From: CAZMPJ01 sp964568455
Lineage (GTDB): Bacteria; Margulisbacteria; WOR-1; O2-12-FULL-45-9
Length of the DNA: 16,345 bases
Direction: 5' to 3'
Assembly (NCBI GenBank): GCA_964568455.1
Contig: CAZMPJ010000015.1
Coordinates: 1 to 16,345, forward strand
How positions within the stretch are numbered: the stretch's first letter is position 1; each line of letters starts with the position of its first letter. Positions 6,602-12,704 of the stretch are shown in pieces. Below the pieces are notes generated by a model. That model was not told the DNA's origin and made no database searches. It saw only the letters and a list, made by a program, of their open reading frames with translations. Made by a program: the position numbers and the translations under genes.

Positions 6602-8031
6602 TGTTTAAAAAGTACTCTATATTAATATTATTAGCGTTAATACTTTTTGCTCCGGGCAAAGCGTTGGCTGCGCAGCAAACACCACCATATCCGGTGTATT
6701 TTTATGTAATTGGCATGATTTCTCCAGGCAATACCGGGGTGCAGGACTTAGAAGATTTTAGAGTACTTTTTTATAAGAATTCTGGAGATCCCAGCACTGC
6801 TTATACAGATGCCTATACCAATGCTAACGGTTCTTTTGCGGTTAATGCTTTAGATGACTTGCAAATGCTGCCTTTGGTACCGGCTAAATATTATTTAAGG
6901 GTAGAGGCAAAGCAAATTAATGGAGTGAATTATGGGATAGCTGAACAAGAAATAGAAGTAACAGATACAGACTTAACTAATGGTTATAAGGTACTTTCGG
7001 CTACTTTTAATTTAATTACACAAGAAGTGCTTTCAACTTTAAAAATTGCTACTAGTTTGCTTCCGAATGGCTTGGTTGACGAAGATTATATTAGTACGTT
7101 AGAAGCTACGGGAGGTTTAGCTCCCTATACCTGGGGAATTGTTGAAGGTTCTCTTCCGCCAGGCCTTTCTCTTAGTGCCAGCACCGGCATAATTAAAGGA
7201 AAACCAAGTTTATATGGACGTTATAACATTAAAGTAAAAGTTACGGATTATGACAAACCTTTCCAAAGTGATACTAAAGAGTTGCTTATAGACAAGGTTA
7301 TGCATTATGAGCCTGCTCCGGATATGAAAATCTGGTACGGGAATCGTATTTATCAGGAAAAACTGGTAGCGGAAGGTAAAATTAAAACTATTGTTCCTGC
7401 TCAGCCCAAGGTTAAAGTTAAAGTTGATATAATTTCACCTTATAGTTTATCCCAGGCAATAGGAACAGATTATCCAATTATATTAAATCCTGGGACTCAA
7501 AATGCAGAAACTTTTAATTTATCTAATGCAAATGTTTCACAAAAAGTTATGATTACCGGAACATCCAGTATACAGGCTTATTCTTTTAGCTATCAAATCC
7601 CGATAGAATTAGATGGCATAAATGTGCTTAAATATTCCGCAAAAAGTGGAGGCAGTGAATTTGGTATCCCAACTGATATATCTAAGTTTACTACTGTAGA
7701 AGTAATGGGTGGTCCGATAAGGTTGGTAGGTGATCTATTAGTATACCCAAGTCCATTTAGCAAGCCAAAAGATGATGAGCTTACTATCCAATATACGCTT
7801 TCCGGCGATGCGGATATTGAAATATATATAATTGATGTTGGGGGAAGAAGGGTTAAAAAGTTTTCATTTATGTCTGGAGCCGAAGGCGGGTCAGCAGGCA
7901 TTAACAAAGTTGTCTGGGATGCTTCCACTGCCTTTGGTGGTCATCTTGCTAATGGAATCTATGTGGGTACTGTTATAGCCAAGCAAGAGGGAAGATTACT
8001 GGGTAAGCTCAAGCTAACCGTGGTAAATTAG
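6601..8031 (+). CDS. Secreted protein with Ig-like (He_PIG-type) and FlgD-like C-terminal domain
   Basis: The 476-residue protein has a signal peptide (hydrophobic 6-18, cleavage after ALA near 23). Residues about 28-138 repeat the N-terminal domain of the first protein of the operon (PVYFYVIGMIS, RVLFYKNS, NANGSFAVNAL). Residues 148-230 are a putative-Ig (He_PIG) domain with the hallmark GLAPYTWGIVEGSLPPGLSL, then STGIIKGKPS. The C-terminal 376-476 (VYPSPFSKP, IEIYIIDVGGRRVKKF, VVWDAS, LANGIYVGTV) match the FlgD-Ig or type A sorting-domain style of ending seen on many exported proteins. I use ATG 6601 with AAAGGA at 6590-6595; TTG 6598 is also open but less likely. The gene's last 23 nt overlap the end of pyrD on the other strand. 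Confidence 0.8.
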   Translation: MFKKYSILILLALILFAPGKALAAQQTPPYPVYFYVIGMISPGNTGVQDLEDFRVLFYKNSGDPSTAYTDAYTNANGSFAVNALDDLQMLPLVPAKYYLRVEAKQINGVNYGIAEQEIEVTDTDLTNGYKVLSATFNLITQEVLSTLKIATSLLPNGLVDEDYISTLEATGGLAPYTWGIVEGSLPPGLSLSASTGIIKGKPSLYGRYNIKVKVTDYDKPFQSDTKELLIDKVMHYEPAPDMKIWYGNRIYQEKLVAEGKIKTIVPAQPKVKVKVDIISPYSLSQAIGTDYPIILNPGTQNAETFNLSNANVSQKVMITGTSSIQAYSFSYQIPIELDGINVLKYSAKSGGSEFGIPTDISKFTTVEVMGGPIRLVGDLLVYPSPFSKPKDDELTIQYTLSGDADIEIYIIDVGGRRVKKFSFMSGAEGGSAGINKVVWDASTAFGGHLANGIYVGTVIAKQEGRLLGKLKLTVVN

Positions 8032-8914
8032 AGTAGTGCTCAATATTATTTTCTTCTAAGTAAGCGTTAATTTCATCTTTAATTCTGATTGGTGCTTGAG
8101 TATCCACGAAATTAGCCGTGCCAACCTGGATCGCTTTTGCCCCAGCCAAGAAGAATTCAATTGCATCACTTCCAGTCATAATCCCGCCAATCCCGATAAT
8201 TGGAATCTTAATCACTTGAGCTGTTTGCCAAACCATTCTAACAGCGACCGGTTTAATTGCTGGACCAGATAATCCACCCATAGGCCTGCCTAACCTTGAT
8301 TTATGAGTATAAATGTCAATTGACATACCTAGCAAGGTATTGATTAAAGAGATTGCGTCAGCGCCTGCATCTTCCGCAGATTTTGCAATTTGGGTTATAT
8401 CAGTTACATTGGGAGACAGTTTAACAATTAAGGGCAGGCTGGTTTGTTTTCTAACTGTTTTTACTAGTTCAGTTGTAGCATTAGGATCAAAACAAAAGAA
8501 CATGCCGCCTTTGCTGACATTGGGGCAGGAGATATTAAGTTCGATTCCTTTAACCAAAGGTTCTTTGTTTAATATTGTAGCCAGATCTGCGTATTCTTTG
8601 GCATTATCCCCAGCAATATTAGCGATGATAGGCGTTTTAAATTTACCTAAGAATGGAAGTTTATCTTTAATAAAACTTTTAACCCCGCTATTTTGCAGGC
8701 CAATACTATTAAGCATGCCAGAAGGAGTCTCAACAATTCTGGGTGGTGGATTGCCTTCTCGAGGTTCTAAAGTAATAGTCTTGGTGACGATTGCACCTAG
8801 TTTGTTTAGATCGATATATTTGTCAGCTTCACTGCCATAACCAAAAGTGCCAGAGGCAACCATGATAGGATTCTTCATTTCTATGCCAGCTATTTCTGTT
8901 TTTAAACGGTCCAT
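8009..8914 (-). CDS. pyrD: Dihydroorotate dehydrogenase B, catalytic subunit
   Basis: The 301-residue FMN protein oxidises dihydroorotate to orotate in pyrimidine synthesis. TIM-barrel motifs are intact: NPIMVASGTFGYG near the N-terminus, flavin-contacting TKTITLEPREGNPPPR (44-59), NSIGLQNSG (69-77), and ELNISCPNVSKGG (125-137), with Cys130 at the position of the catalytic base of class 1 enzymes. KLSPNVTD (165-172), then IGIGGIMTG and a C-terminal phosphate-binding region (GAKAIQVGTANF) follow. Catalytic Cys rather than Ser, plus the adjacent pyrK, indicates class 1B (NAD-dependent, heterotetrameric). The ATG at 8914 lies inside the end of pyrK (13-nt overlap) with AAGGAG upstream at the right distance. 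Its 3' end overlaps the convergent secreted-protein gene. Confidence 0.97.
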   Translation of the reverse strand: MDRLKTEIAGIEMKNPIMVASGTFGYGSEADKYIDLNKLGAIVTKTITLEPREGNPPPRIVETPSGMLNSIGLQNSGVKSFIKDKLPFLGKFKTPIIANIAGDNAKEYADLATILNKEPLVKGIELNISCPNVSKGGMFFCFDPNATTELVKTVRKQTSLPLIVKLSPNVTDITQIAKSAEDAGADAISLINTLLGMSIDIYTHKSRLGRPMGGLSGPAIKPVAVRMVWQTAQVIKIPIIGIGGIMTGSDAIEFFLAGAKAIQVGTANFVDTQAPIRIKDEINAYLEENNIEHYSNLPRLA

Positions 8915-9690
8915 ATAATCTCCTTACTATCAAAGACTGGTCCATCATCACAGACTTTTTGATAGCCTTTGGTGGTTTTTATTACACAGCCAAGGCAAGT
9001 TCCAATTCCGCAAGCCATTCTTGCTTCCATAGAGACTTGGCACTCTAGTTTCTTTTGAAAAGCAATGTCCGCTACTTCTTTTAACATTGGCTTTGGTCCG
9101 CAAGCATAGATTGTAGCGTCTATTTCACGATTTTCTTCCAGGTGACGAAAGAGGATATCAGAGATATAACCTTTGTTTGCATAAGAGCCATCGTCAGTGC
9201 TAATCATAACCTTATCAGTAAGTTTTTTGAAATCTTTTTCGCATAAAACTTTCTTTTTAGTATTTGCTCCTATAAAGACTTGCAAGTAATCAGTAATTGG
9301 TAATTTGTAATTAGTAATTTGTTGGGCAACGTAAAGCAGTGGGGCAACGCCCATGCCACCGGCAATGATGATAGCTGTTTTTTTAGAATCTAAATTGAAA
9401 CCATTGCCGAGTGGGCCTAAGACATCTACTTTTTCCCCGATTTTTCTTTGAGAAAGTAACTCTGTTCCGCGTCCAACTACTTCATAGAGTAATTCAAATT
9501 GGTCTTTGGCGACTTTATGTATACCAAGTGGTCTTCTAAGCAGAGGATCAATCGTATCCGTGCATCTTACTTGTACAAACTGACCCGGTTTAGCATGGGC
9601 AGGGATATAAGTTGATTTGAGGGTAATTTTAAAATGATCCGGAGCAACTTGTTGGTGATCAAGGATCAAACATTTCTCTTGAATAGACAT
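8902..9690 (-). CDS. pyrK: Dihydroorotate dehydrogenase B, electron-transfer subunit
   Basis: This 262-residue iron-sulfur flavoprotein passes electrons from PyrD to NAD+. Visible elements: FAD-binding RRPL (52-55), GPLGNGF (92-98), NAD-domain GGMGVAPLL (111-119), CGPKPML (197-203), and the four 2Fe-2S cysteines C227, C232, C235 and C247 (ACGIGTCLGC, then KVCDDGPVF). It is complete and of normal length. A stretch of odd composition, ITNYKLPITDY (125-135), between the nucleotide-binding helix and the next strand is encoded by a short AT-rich tandem repeat. The ATG at 9690 has no Shine-Dalgarno sequence, but a consensus -10 box lies just 7 nt upstream, so the transcript is probably leaderless. 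Translation of pyrD is likely coupled to this gene. Confidence 0.96.
   Translation of the reverse strand: MSIQEKCLILDHQQVAPDHFKITLKSTYIPAHAKPGQFVQVRCTDTIDPLLRRPLGIHKVAKDQFELLYEVVGRGTELLSQRKIGEKVDVLGPLGNGFNLDSKKTAIIIAGGMGVAPLLYVAQQITNYKLPITDYLQVFIGANTKKKVLCEKDFKKLTDKVMISTDDGSYANKGYISDILFRHLEENREIDATIYACGPKPMLKEVADIAFQKKLECQVSMEARMACGIGTCLGCVIKTTKGYQKVCDDGPVFDSKEIIWTV
9285..9321. repeat. AT-rich tandem repeat inside pyrK
   Basis: Five imperfect 7-8-nt units of the type GTAATTNG/TAATTAG run through 9285-9321. The segment stays in frame in pyrK and encodes the ITNYKLPITDY stretch. Similar NY-x-x-PIT-type low-complexity insertions arise from small repeats of this kind in several bacterial genomes (recalled, not checked). 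Confidence 0.6.
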
Positions 9691-9707
9691 CTAGACTATT
9701 ATATCAT
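9679..9707 (+). promoter_or_regulatory. Possible promoter of the small membrane-protein gene
   Basis: TTGAAT (9679-9684), a 17-bp spacer and TATCAT (9702-9707) match the housekeeping consensus at 4/6 and 5/6 positions. Transcription would start around 9714, just before the ribosome binding site AAGGAGG (9727-9733). The element overlaps the divergent pyrK promoter and the first codons of pyrK. Confidence 0.4.
9698..9706 (-). promoter_or_regulatory. Extended -10 promoter of pyrKD
   Basis: On the minus strand the sequence TGATATAAT (9706 to 9698) is a perfect extended -10 element (TGnTATAAT). The start codon of pyrK begins 8 nt after its last base (9690), so transcription would begin at or within 1-2 nt of the ATG. 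A -35 box at 17-bp spacing is poor, which is usual for extended -10 promoters. Confidence 0.65.
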
Positions 9708-9738
9708 ATTAAATAGATAAAAATAAAGGAGGCGCATT

Positions 9739-10068
9739 ATGTTTAAAAATTTAACTGATTTTACTTATAAGAGGTCTGCTTCAGAAGCTTTTGGGTTTTA
9801 TTTGGCTTATTTGTTTTTAGGATTGATTATTGCTTTTATGATTGGGGCCTTAGTTAGTGTAGCTGGTTTTGATAATATTGATGAAGTAAGAGTAGGCGCT
9901 GTTTTTGCGGTACTTTTTACTATTTTCCTTTCAGTTGTGATGCTTTATAAAAAAGAAGGTTTTAATAGCTTTGGCCATATTGTCTTAGCTGTTTTAGCTG
10001 CTATCTTATCGGTTTTTGGTGGGTTTATTCTCGGCTTGATCCCGTTGGCGTATTTAACAACGAGATGA
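9739..10068 (+). CDS. Small three-helix membrane protein, unknown function
   Basis: This 109-residue protein has a short polar N-terminus (FKNLTDFTYKRSASEAF) followed by three hydrophobic segments at about 21-43, 53-70 and 80-107, with a Lys/Gly turn (YKKEGFNSFGH) between the second and third. No recognised domain or catalytic residue was seen. It has a strong ribosome binding site (AAGGAGG at 9727-9733, 5 nt before the ATG), so it is very likely a real gene. It is transcribed away from pyrK across a 48-nt intergenic region and ends 7 nt before the end of the convergent lipoprotein gene. I do not recognise the family. Confidence 0.75.
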   Translation: MFKNLTDFTYKRSASEAFGFYLAYLFLGLIIAFMIGALVSVAGFDNIDEVRVGAVFAVLFTIFLSVVMLYKKEGFNSFGHIVLAVLAAILSVFGGFILGLIPLAYLTTR

Positions 10069-10075
10069 CGGTGCG

Positions 10076-11731
10076 CTATGGAAGATAGGATTTCTTATAT
10101 TCATAATAATTACTGTTAGAGAGAATATCACCCGACAGATTTCCAGCTTGGGCTTCAGCCAGTGAATCAAAATATTTTATCTTTAGTGTATCGTCACGAA
10201 AACCAGTTATTACTTCTGAAGAAACGAGGAATTTTGCATACTTGGTTAAGACGATTGATCCTGAAGAATAATCTGGGGTTTCAATCTTTAGAATACCGCC
10301 GGTGTCAGTAGTATTAGTGGCCAAAGAGATATAAGAAACAGGGGTGTTCATACAACTATTATCATAAAGTTGTGGTTCCCACCAATATTCCGAATCATCA
10401 CTGGCTACGCCATTAGTTGCATCCTCGCTGTATAGACCAACATAATTGCTATCTGTAAAAGTGTATGTTTCACTGTTGGTATCATCCTTTTTAATAAAAA
10501 TAAGCAGGGACATATTATAATCTCCATGCTGCAGATTGTTATCTGCGCTGACATCGTTGTACCAGATTCCCCAGATATTATTATTTCGATTAACATGGCC
10601 AACCTCACCAGTGCCATTTACGCACATGAAAGGAGCTTTTTGATAGTTGGTAACACGTTGATACTGCAAGTCATAAAACGAATTTATAGCTGATAAATTA
10701 TTTCCTTCGTAAAAGAGTTTTGGGTTAACATAGGTACTGTATTTATGGGTACTGTTTAATTTGGAGTGCTTAACATCGGAATCATTGACCACAAAGTCCA
10801 GACCGTAGCCGTCTTCAGTTTGTCTGCCCATATAGGCAACTACATCACCTGCCGAAACAGCAAAGCCTGAACCGTCAACTCCTTCAACAGTAGAAACAGA
10901 GGAGTCTTCGTAAATACTCTTTTTTATCCAAATGTGACCGTATTCAATGTAAAAGTCAGTAGGGGCGCTGTCAGGAATTAATTTAATGGAAGCATCTTTA
11001 ACGTATTCAACTGATTCTATGGTTATTGTTGTTCCAGCCCCGGGTAAACTGCCTGATAATGCGGCATTAACAATACTACCATCGGCCACTGCGTAAACTG
11101 GAAGATATGAATGGTGCGAACCAAGATACCACTTCATTGACCCTTCTGAGTGAATAGGGGAGCGAAAAGTAAACCAGGATAAAAAGGGATGTGTGGTATC
11201 GGAAAAAACATTGGCATCGAACAAACTGTTCATGTACGCTTCTCCCGAGCTTTCGTCAAACCATTCAGTTTCGAGTGCGGTAAAATCAAGCGGCAAATGA
11301 TCAAGATAAAGCGGAGGAGTATAAGCGCTAGAGATTTCATTAACTGTAATTTCTGCACTAACTGAATAAGTTGCCGAGCCTACTTCATTGGTAGCAACAA
11401 CCCAACCAGTTCCCACTACTTCAGAACGAAATGTTCCAGCGGCCTGATCTGTTATTGTTCCAATTCCACCAACGACAGAAAAAATAGCAGAAACCTCTGA
11501 GGTGCTGTTGCTCGGTGCATGTTGAGTAACAGAAAAAGTTGTTTCCGCTCCCACCTCACAAACATCGGACGCAGGCTCAATGGTGTAAGAATAGCCAGAA
11601 CCTGCGGTAGTAGTGGTAGTTGATCCTGATCCTGTGGTTGTTGTAACGCTAGGAGTAGAAGAGCCCGAACCGCAGCCAGCTAACAGCAAACCTGTCAGTA
11701 ATAAACCAATAGTAACTTTTATCTTTTTCAT
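10076..11731 (-). CDS. Lipoprotein with Ig-like and degenerate M23 peptidase-like domain
   Basis: This 551-residue protein has a lipoprotein signal: basic start, hydrophobic 7-16, lipobox LAGC with Cys20. A Ser/Thr/Gly-rich linker (21-46) follows, then an Ig-like beta region (48-131). Residues about 204-342 follow the order of an M23/LytM peptidase: PVYAVADGSIVNA (211-223), YGHI (264-267), VSAGDVVAYMGRQ (292-304), GLDFVV (310-315) and YVNPKLFY (334-341). The two zinc motifs of active M23 enzymes are not kept: the HxxxD motif is not recognisable near HHSYL (206-210) and the HLHF motif reads GLDF. The rest (345-551) is unassigned. It is probably a non-catalytic envelope protein. The ATG is 11 nt after AAGGAGG (11742-11748). 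No convincing promoter was found upstream. Confidence 0.72.
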   Translation of the reverse strand: MKKIKVTIGLLLTGLLLAGCGSGSSTPSVTTTTGSGSTTTTTAGSGYSYTIEPASDVCEVGAETTFSVTQHAPSNSTSEVSAIFSVVGGIGTITDQAAGTFRSEVVGTGWVVATNEVGSATYSVSAEITVNEISSAYTPPLYLDHLPLDFTALETEWFDESSGEAYMNSLFDANVFSDTTHPFLSWFTFRSPIHSEGSMKWYLGSHHSYLPVYAVADGSIVNAALSGSLPGAGTTITIESVEYVKDASIKLIPDSAPTDFYIEYGHIWIKKSIYEDSSVSTVEGVDGSGFAVSAGDVVAYMGRQTEDGYGLDFVVNDSDVKHSKLNSTHKYSTYVNPKLFYEGNNLSAINSFYDLQYQRVTNYQKAPFMCVNGTGEVGHVNRNNNIWGIWYNDVSADNNLQHGDYNMSLLIFIKKDDTNSETYTFTDSNYVGLYSEDATNGVASDDSEYWWEPQLYDNSCMNTPVSYISLATNTTDTGGILKIETPDYSSGSIVLTKYAKFLVSSEVITGFRDDTLKIKYFDSLAEAQAGNLSGDILSNSNYYEYKKSYLP

Positions 11732-11777
11732 AATCGCATAATCCTCCTTATTATCAAGTGGTGCGCGCTGGAGGACT

Positions 11778-11884
11778 CTCCCGATGTTTCCGCCTTCGGC
11801 GGAAAATCGGGATCCCGACTTTCCATTATTCTATATATTAATGTCGTCGGGAGAACCCAAGCTTGATATAGACAGCAAGCTTGC
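11778..11884. repeat. Palindrome-rich spacer between lipoprotein gene and tRNA-Val
   Basis: Several nested palindromes fill this stretch. CCGAT (11781-11785) and TTTCCGCC (11787-11794) pair with GGCGGAAA and ATCGG (11798-11810), a 13-bp stem with one bulged G and a TTC loop. TCGGGATCCCGA (11807-11818) is a 12-bp palindrome overlapping it. CTCCCGA near 11778-11784 can pair with TCGGGAG near 11846-11852. CAAGCTTG occurs twice (11858-11865 and 11876-11883), and each copy is self-complementary. There is no T-tract, so these are not standard terminators. The alternative pairings could fold in mutually exclusive ways. No open reading frame fits here. Confidence 0.6.
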
Positions 11885-11896
11885 AAATAAGTAGAT

Positions 11897-11970
11897 TGCG
11901 CGGTACTGGACTCGAACCAGTGGCCCCATGCCTGTCAAGCATGTGCTCTAACCAACTGAGCTAACCGCGC
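11897..11970 (-). tRNA. tRNA-Val (anticodon GAC)
   Basis: A complete cloverleaf is visible on the minus strand: 7-bp acceptor stem GCGCGGT/ACCGCGC, D arm GCTC/GAGC, anticodon stem CATGC/GCATG with loop TTGACAG (anticodon GAC, reading GUC), and T arm ACTGG/CCAGT around TTCGAGT. The discriminator base is A and CCA is not encoded. It lies 10 nt downstream of tRNA-Cys, so the two are probably co-transcribed. Confidence 0.95.
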
Positions 11971-11980
11971 GTATGAAAAA

Positions 11981-12053
11981 AGGCGACGGGCGGATTTGAA
12001 CCGCCGAATGACTGTTTTGCAGACAGTTCCCTTAGCCACTTGGGTACGTCGCC
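11981..12053 (-). tRNA. tRNA-Cys (anticodon GCA)
   Basis: On the minus strand: acceptor stem GGCGACG/CGTCGCC, a short D arm (CCC/GGG), anticodon stem ACTGT/ACAGT with loop CTGCAAA (anticodon GCA, reading UGC), and T arm GGCGG/CCGCC around TTCAAAT. The discriminator base is U, the known identity base for cysteine tRNA. CCA is not encoded. Confidence 0.96.
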
Positions 12054-12062
12054 ACTTTTTAT

Positions 12063-12091
12063 ATTATCTCATGAGGAAAAATTAAATTCAA
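12063..12091 (-). promoter_or_regulatory. Promoter of the tRNA-Cys/tRNA-Val pair
   Basis: On the minus strand, TTGAAT (12091-12086), a 17-bp spacer and GATAAT (12068-12063) preceded by TGA (extended -10 form) stand just upstream of tRNA-Cys. The 5' end of the tRNA is 10 nt after the -10 box, so the primary transcript would have almost no leader. This is the best housekeeping-type promoter in the window. Confidence 0.7.
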
Positions 12092-12136
12092 TATTGTTAA
12101 ACTGGCAGTGCTTATCTTAGTGATTTTGATAATAAT

Positions 12137-12490
12137 TTATTTGTAACTGTTTATTAACCCTGAAAGCATTTTGGATAATTCTTCGAGCCGTGAATAATAT
12201 TGTTTTTTTTGCTCTTTAGAAATCAAACCCTTAATTTGCAGAAGATCAAAAATGGCTACGCACTCAAAAACCGATCCTCTAGCTATTATATAAAAATTCT
12301 TTTTGTCCGCCTTATGAAATCGTCCTGCTCCTTCCGCTATATTTAAAGAAATAGAGAGAGAAGCCCTTATTAATTGATCTGCGACCCTAGATGTTTTTGC
12401 TATATTTGTTTGGGATAACACAGTATCCACATCTCTTGCAAACTCAAGTGCTAATTTGTAAACCGGAAATTGTTCAAAATTAAATATCAT
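12137..12490 (-). CDS. Four-helix-bundle protein (S23/IVP family)
   Basis: This 117-residue, all-helical protein belongs to the four-helix-bundle family originally found in 23S rRNA intervening sequences and related to the Avd accessory protein of diversity-generating retroelements. The signature is QLIRASLSISLNIAEGAGR (about 39-57), preceded by FEQFPVYKLALEFARDV and followed by a KKNFYIIARGSVFECVAIF helix. The family's role is unclear; a positively charged bundle that may bind nucleic acid is the usual view. An upstream TTG at 12502 is also in frame, but ATG 12490 fits the family start better. It stands alone between tRNA genes and is flanked upstream by AT-rich inverted repeats, consistent with a mobile or late-acquired gene. 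There is no retroelement or rRNA nearby. Confidence 0.85.
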   Translation of the reverse strand: MIFNFEQFPVYKLALEFARDVDTVLSQTNIAKTSRVADQLIRASLSISLNIAEGAGRFHKADKKNFYIIARGSVFECVAIFDLLQIKGLISKEQKKQYYSRLEELSKMLSGLINSYK

Positions 12491-12500
12491 ATTAATATCC

Positions 12501-12600
12501 AAGGATAAGAAGTAAGGTGAAGAATTAAGTAATAAATTTTTCTGCTTTTATATGTTTTGTTTTCTGTTTTTATTGTAAGTTTAATCCTTATCCTTAATTC
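12501..12600. repeat. AT-rich inverted-repeat region upstream of the four-helix-bundle gene
   Basis: AAGGATAAG (12501-12509) is matched by CTTATCCTT (12587-12595), and GAATTAAG (12522-12529) by CTTAATTC (12593-12600). The arms enclose a low-complexity T-rich stretch (about 12535-12580). The segment contains no gene. It may be the border of the element that carries the neighbouring gene. Confidence 0.45.
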
Positions 12601-12607
12601 TTATTCT

Positions 12608-12630
12608 TAAATTTTGCACAGCAAAATTTA
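12608..12630. repeat. Perfect 10-bp hairpin after tRNA-Gly
   Basis: TAAATTTTGC (12608-12617), loop ACA and the exact reverse complement GCAAAATTTA (12621-12630) lie 2 nt beyond the 3' end of tRNA-Gly (minus strand). There is no clear T-run after it in either direction, so it is at best a weak terminator or processing signal for the flhA-sigma-tRNA transcript. Confidence 0.55.
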
Positions 12631-12632
12631 TT

Positions 12633-12704
12633 AGCGGGCGATGGGGGTCGAACCCACGACATTCTGCTTGGGAAGCAGACATTCTACCGCTGAATTACGC
12701 CCGC
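12633..12704 (-). tRNA. tRNA-Gly (anticodon CCC)
   Basis: On the minus strand: acceptor stem GCGGGCG/CGCCCGC, D arm ATTC/GAAT, anticodon stem TCTGC/GCAGA with loop TTCCCAA (anticodon CCC, reading GGG), and T arm GTGGG/CCCAT around TTCGACC. The discriminator base is U, usual for bacterial glycine tRNA. CCA is not encoded. Its first 10 nt are also the last codons and stop codon of the sigma-factor gene on the same strand. Confidence 0.95.

Noticed and set aside
7729..8031. Type IX secretion sorting domain at the end of the third secreted protein
   Set aside because: The YPSPF...GIYVGTV pattern fits both FlgD-Ig and type A sorting domains; no T9SS component is visible here, so I keep the neutral description.
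8313..8840. 175-residue plus-strand open frame opposite pyrD
   Set aside because: It is fully antisense to conserved pyrD codons with no independent coding evidence.
11728..11739. Three-codon mini-ORF (ATG CGA TTA TGA) just before the lipoprotein start
   Set aside because: It sits close to the AAGGAGG site and its stop overlaps the lipoprotein ATG, but such short frames arise easily by chance and there is no sign of attenuation.
11778..11884. Rho-independent terminator for the tRNA-Cys/tRNA-Val transcript
   Set aside because: The stems are strong but no T-run follows any of them in the transcribed direction.
12137..12490. Diversity-generating retroelement (Avd-like protein)
   Set aside because: There is no reverse transcriptase, template repeat or variable repeat nearby; the protein fits the general S23/IVP four-helix family.
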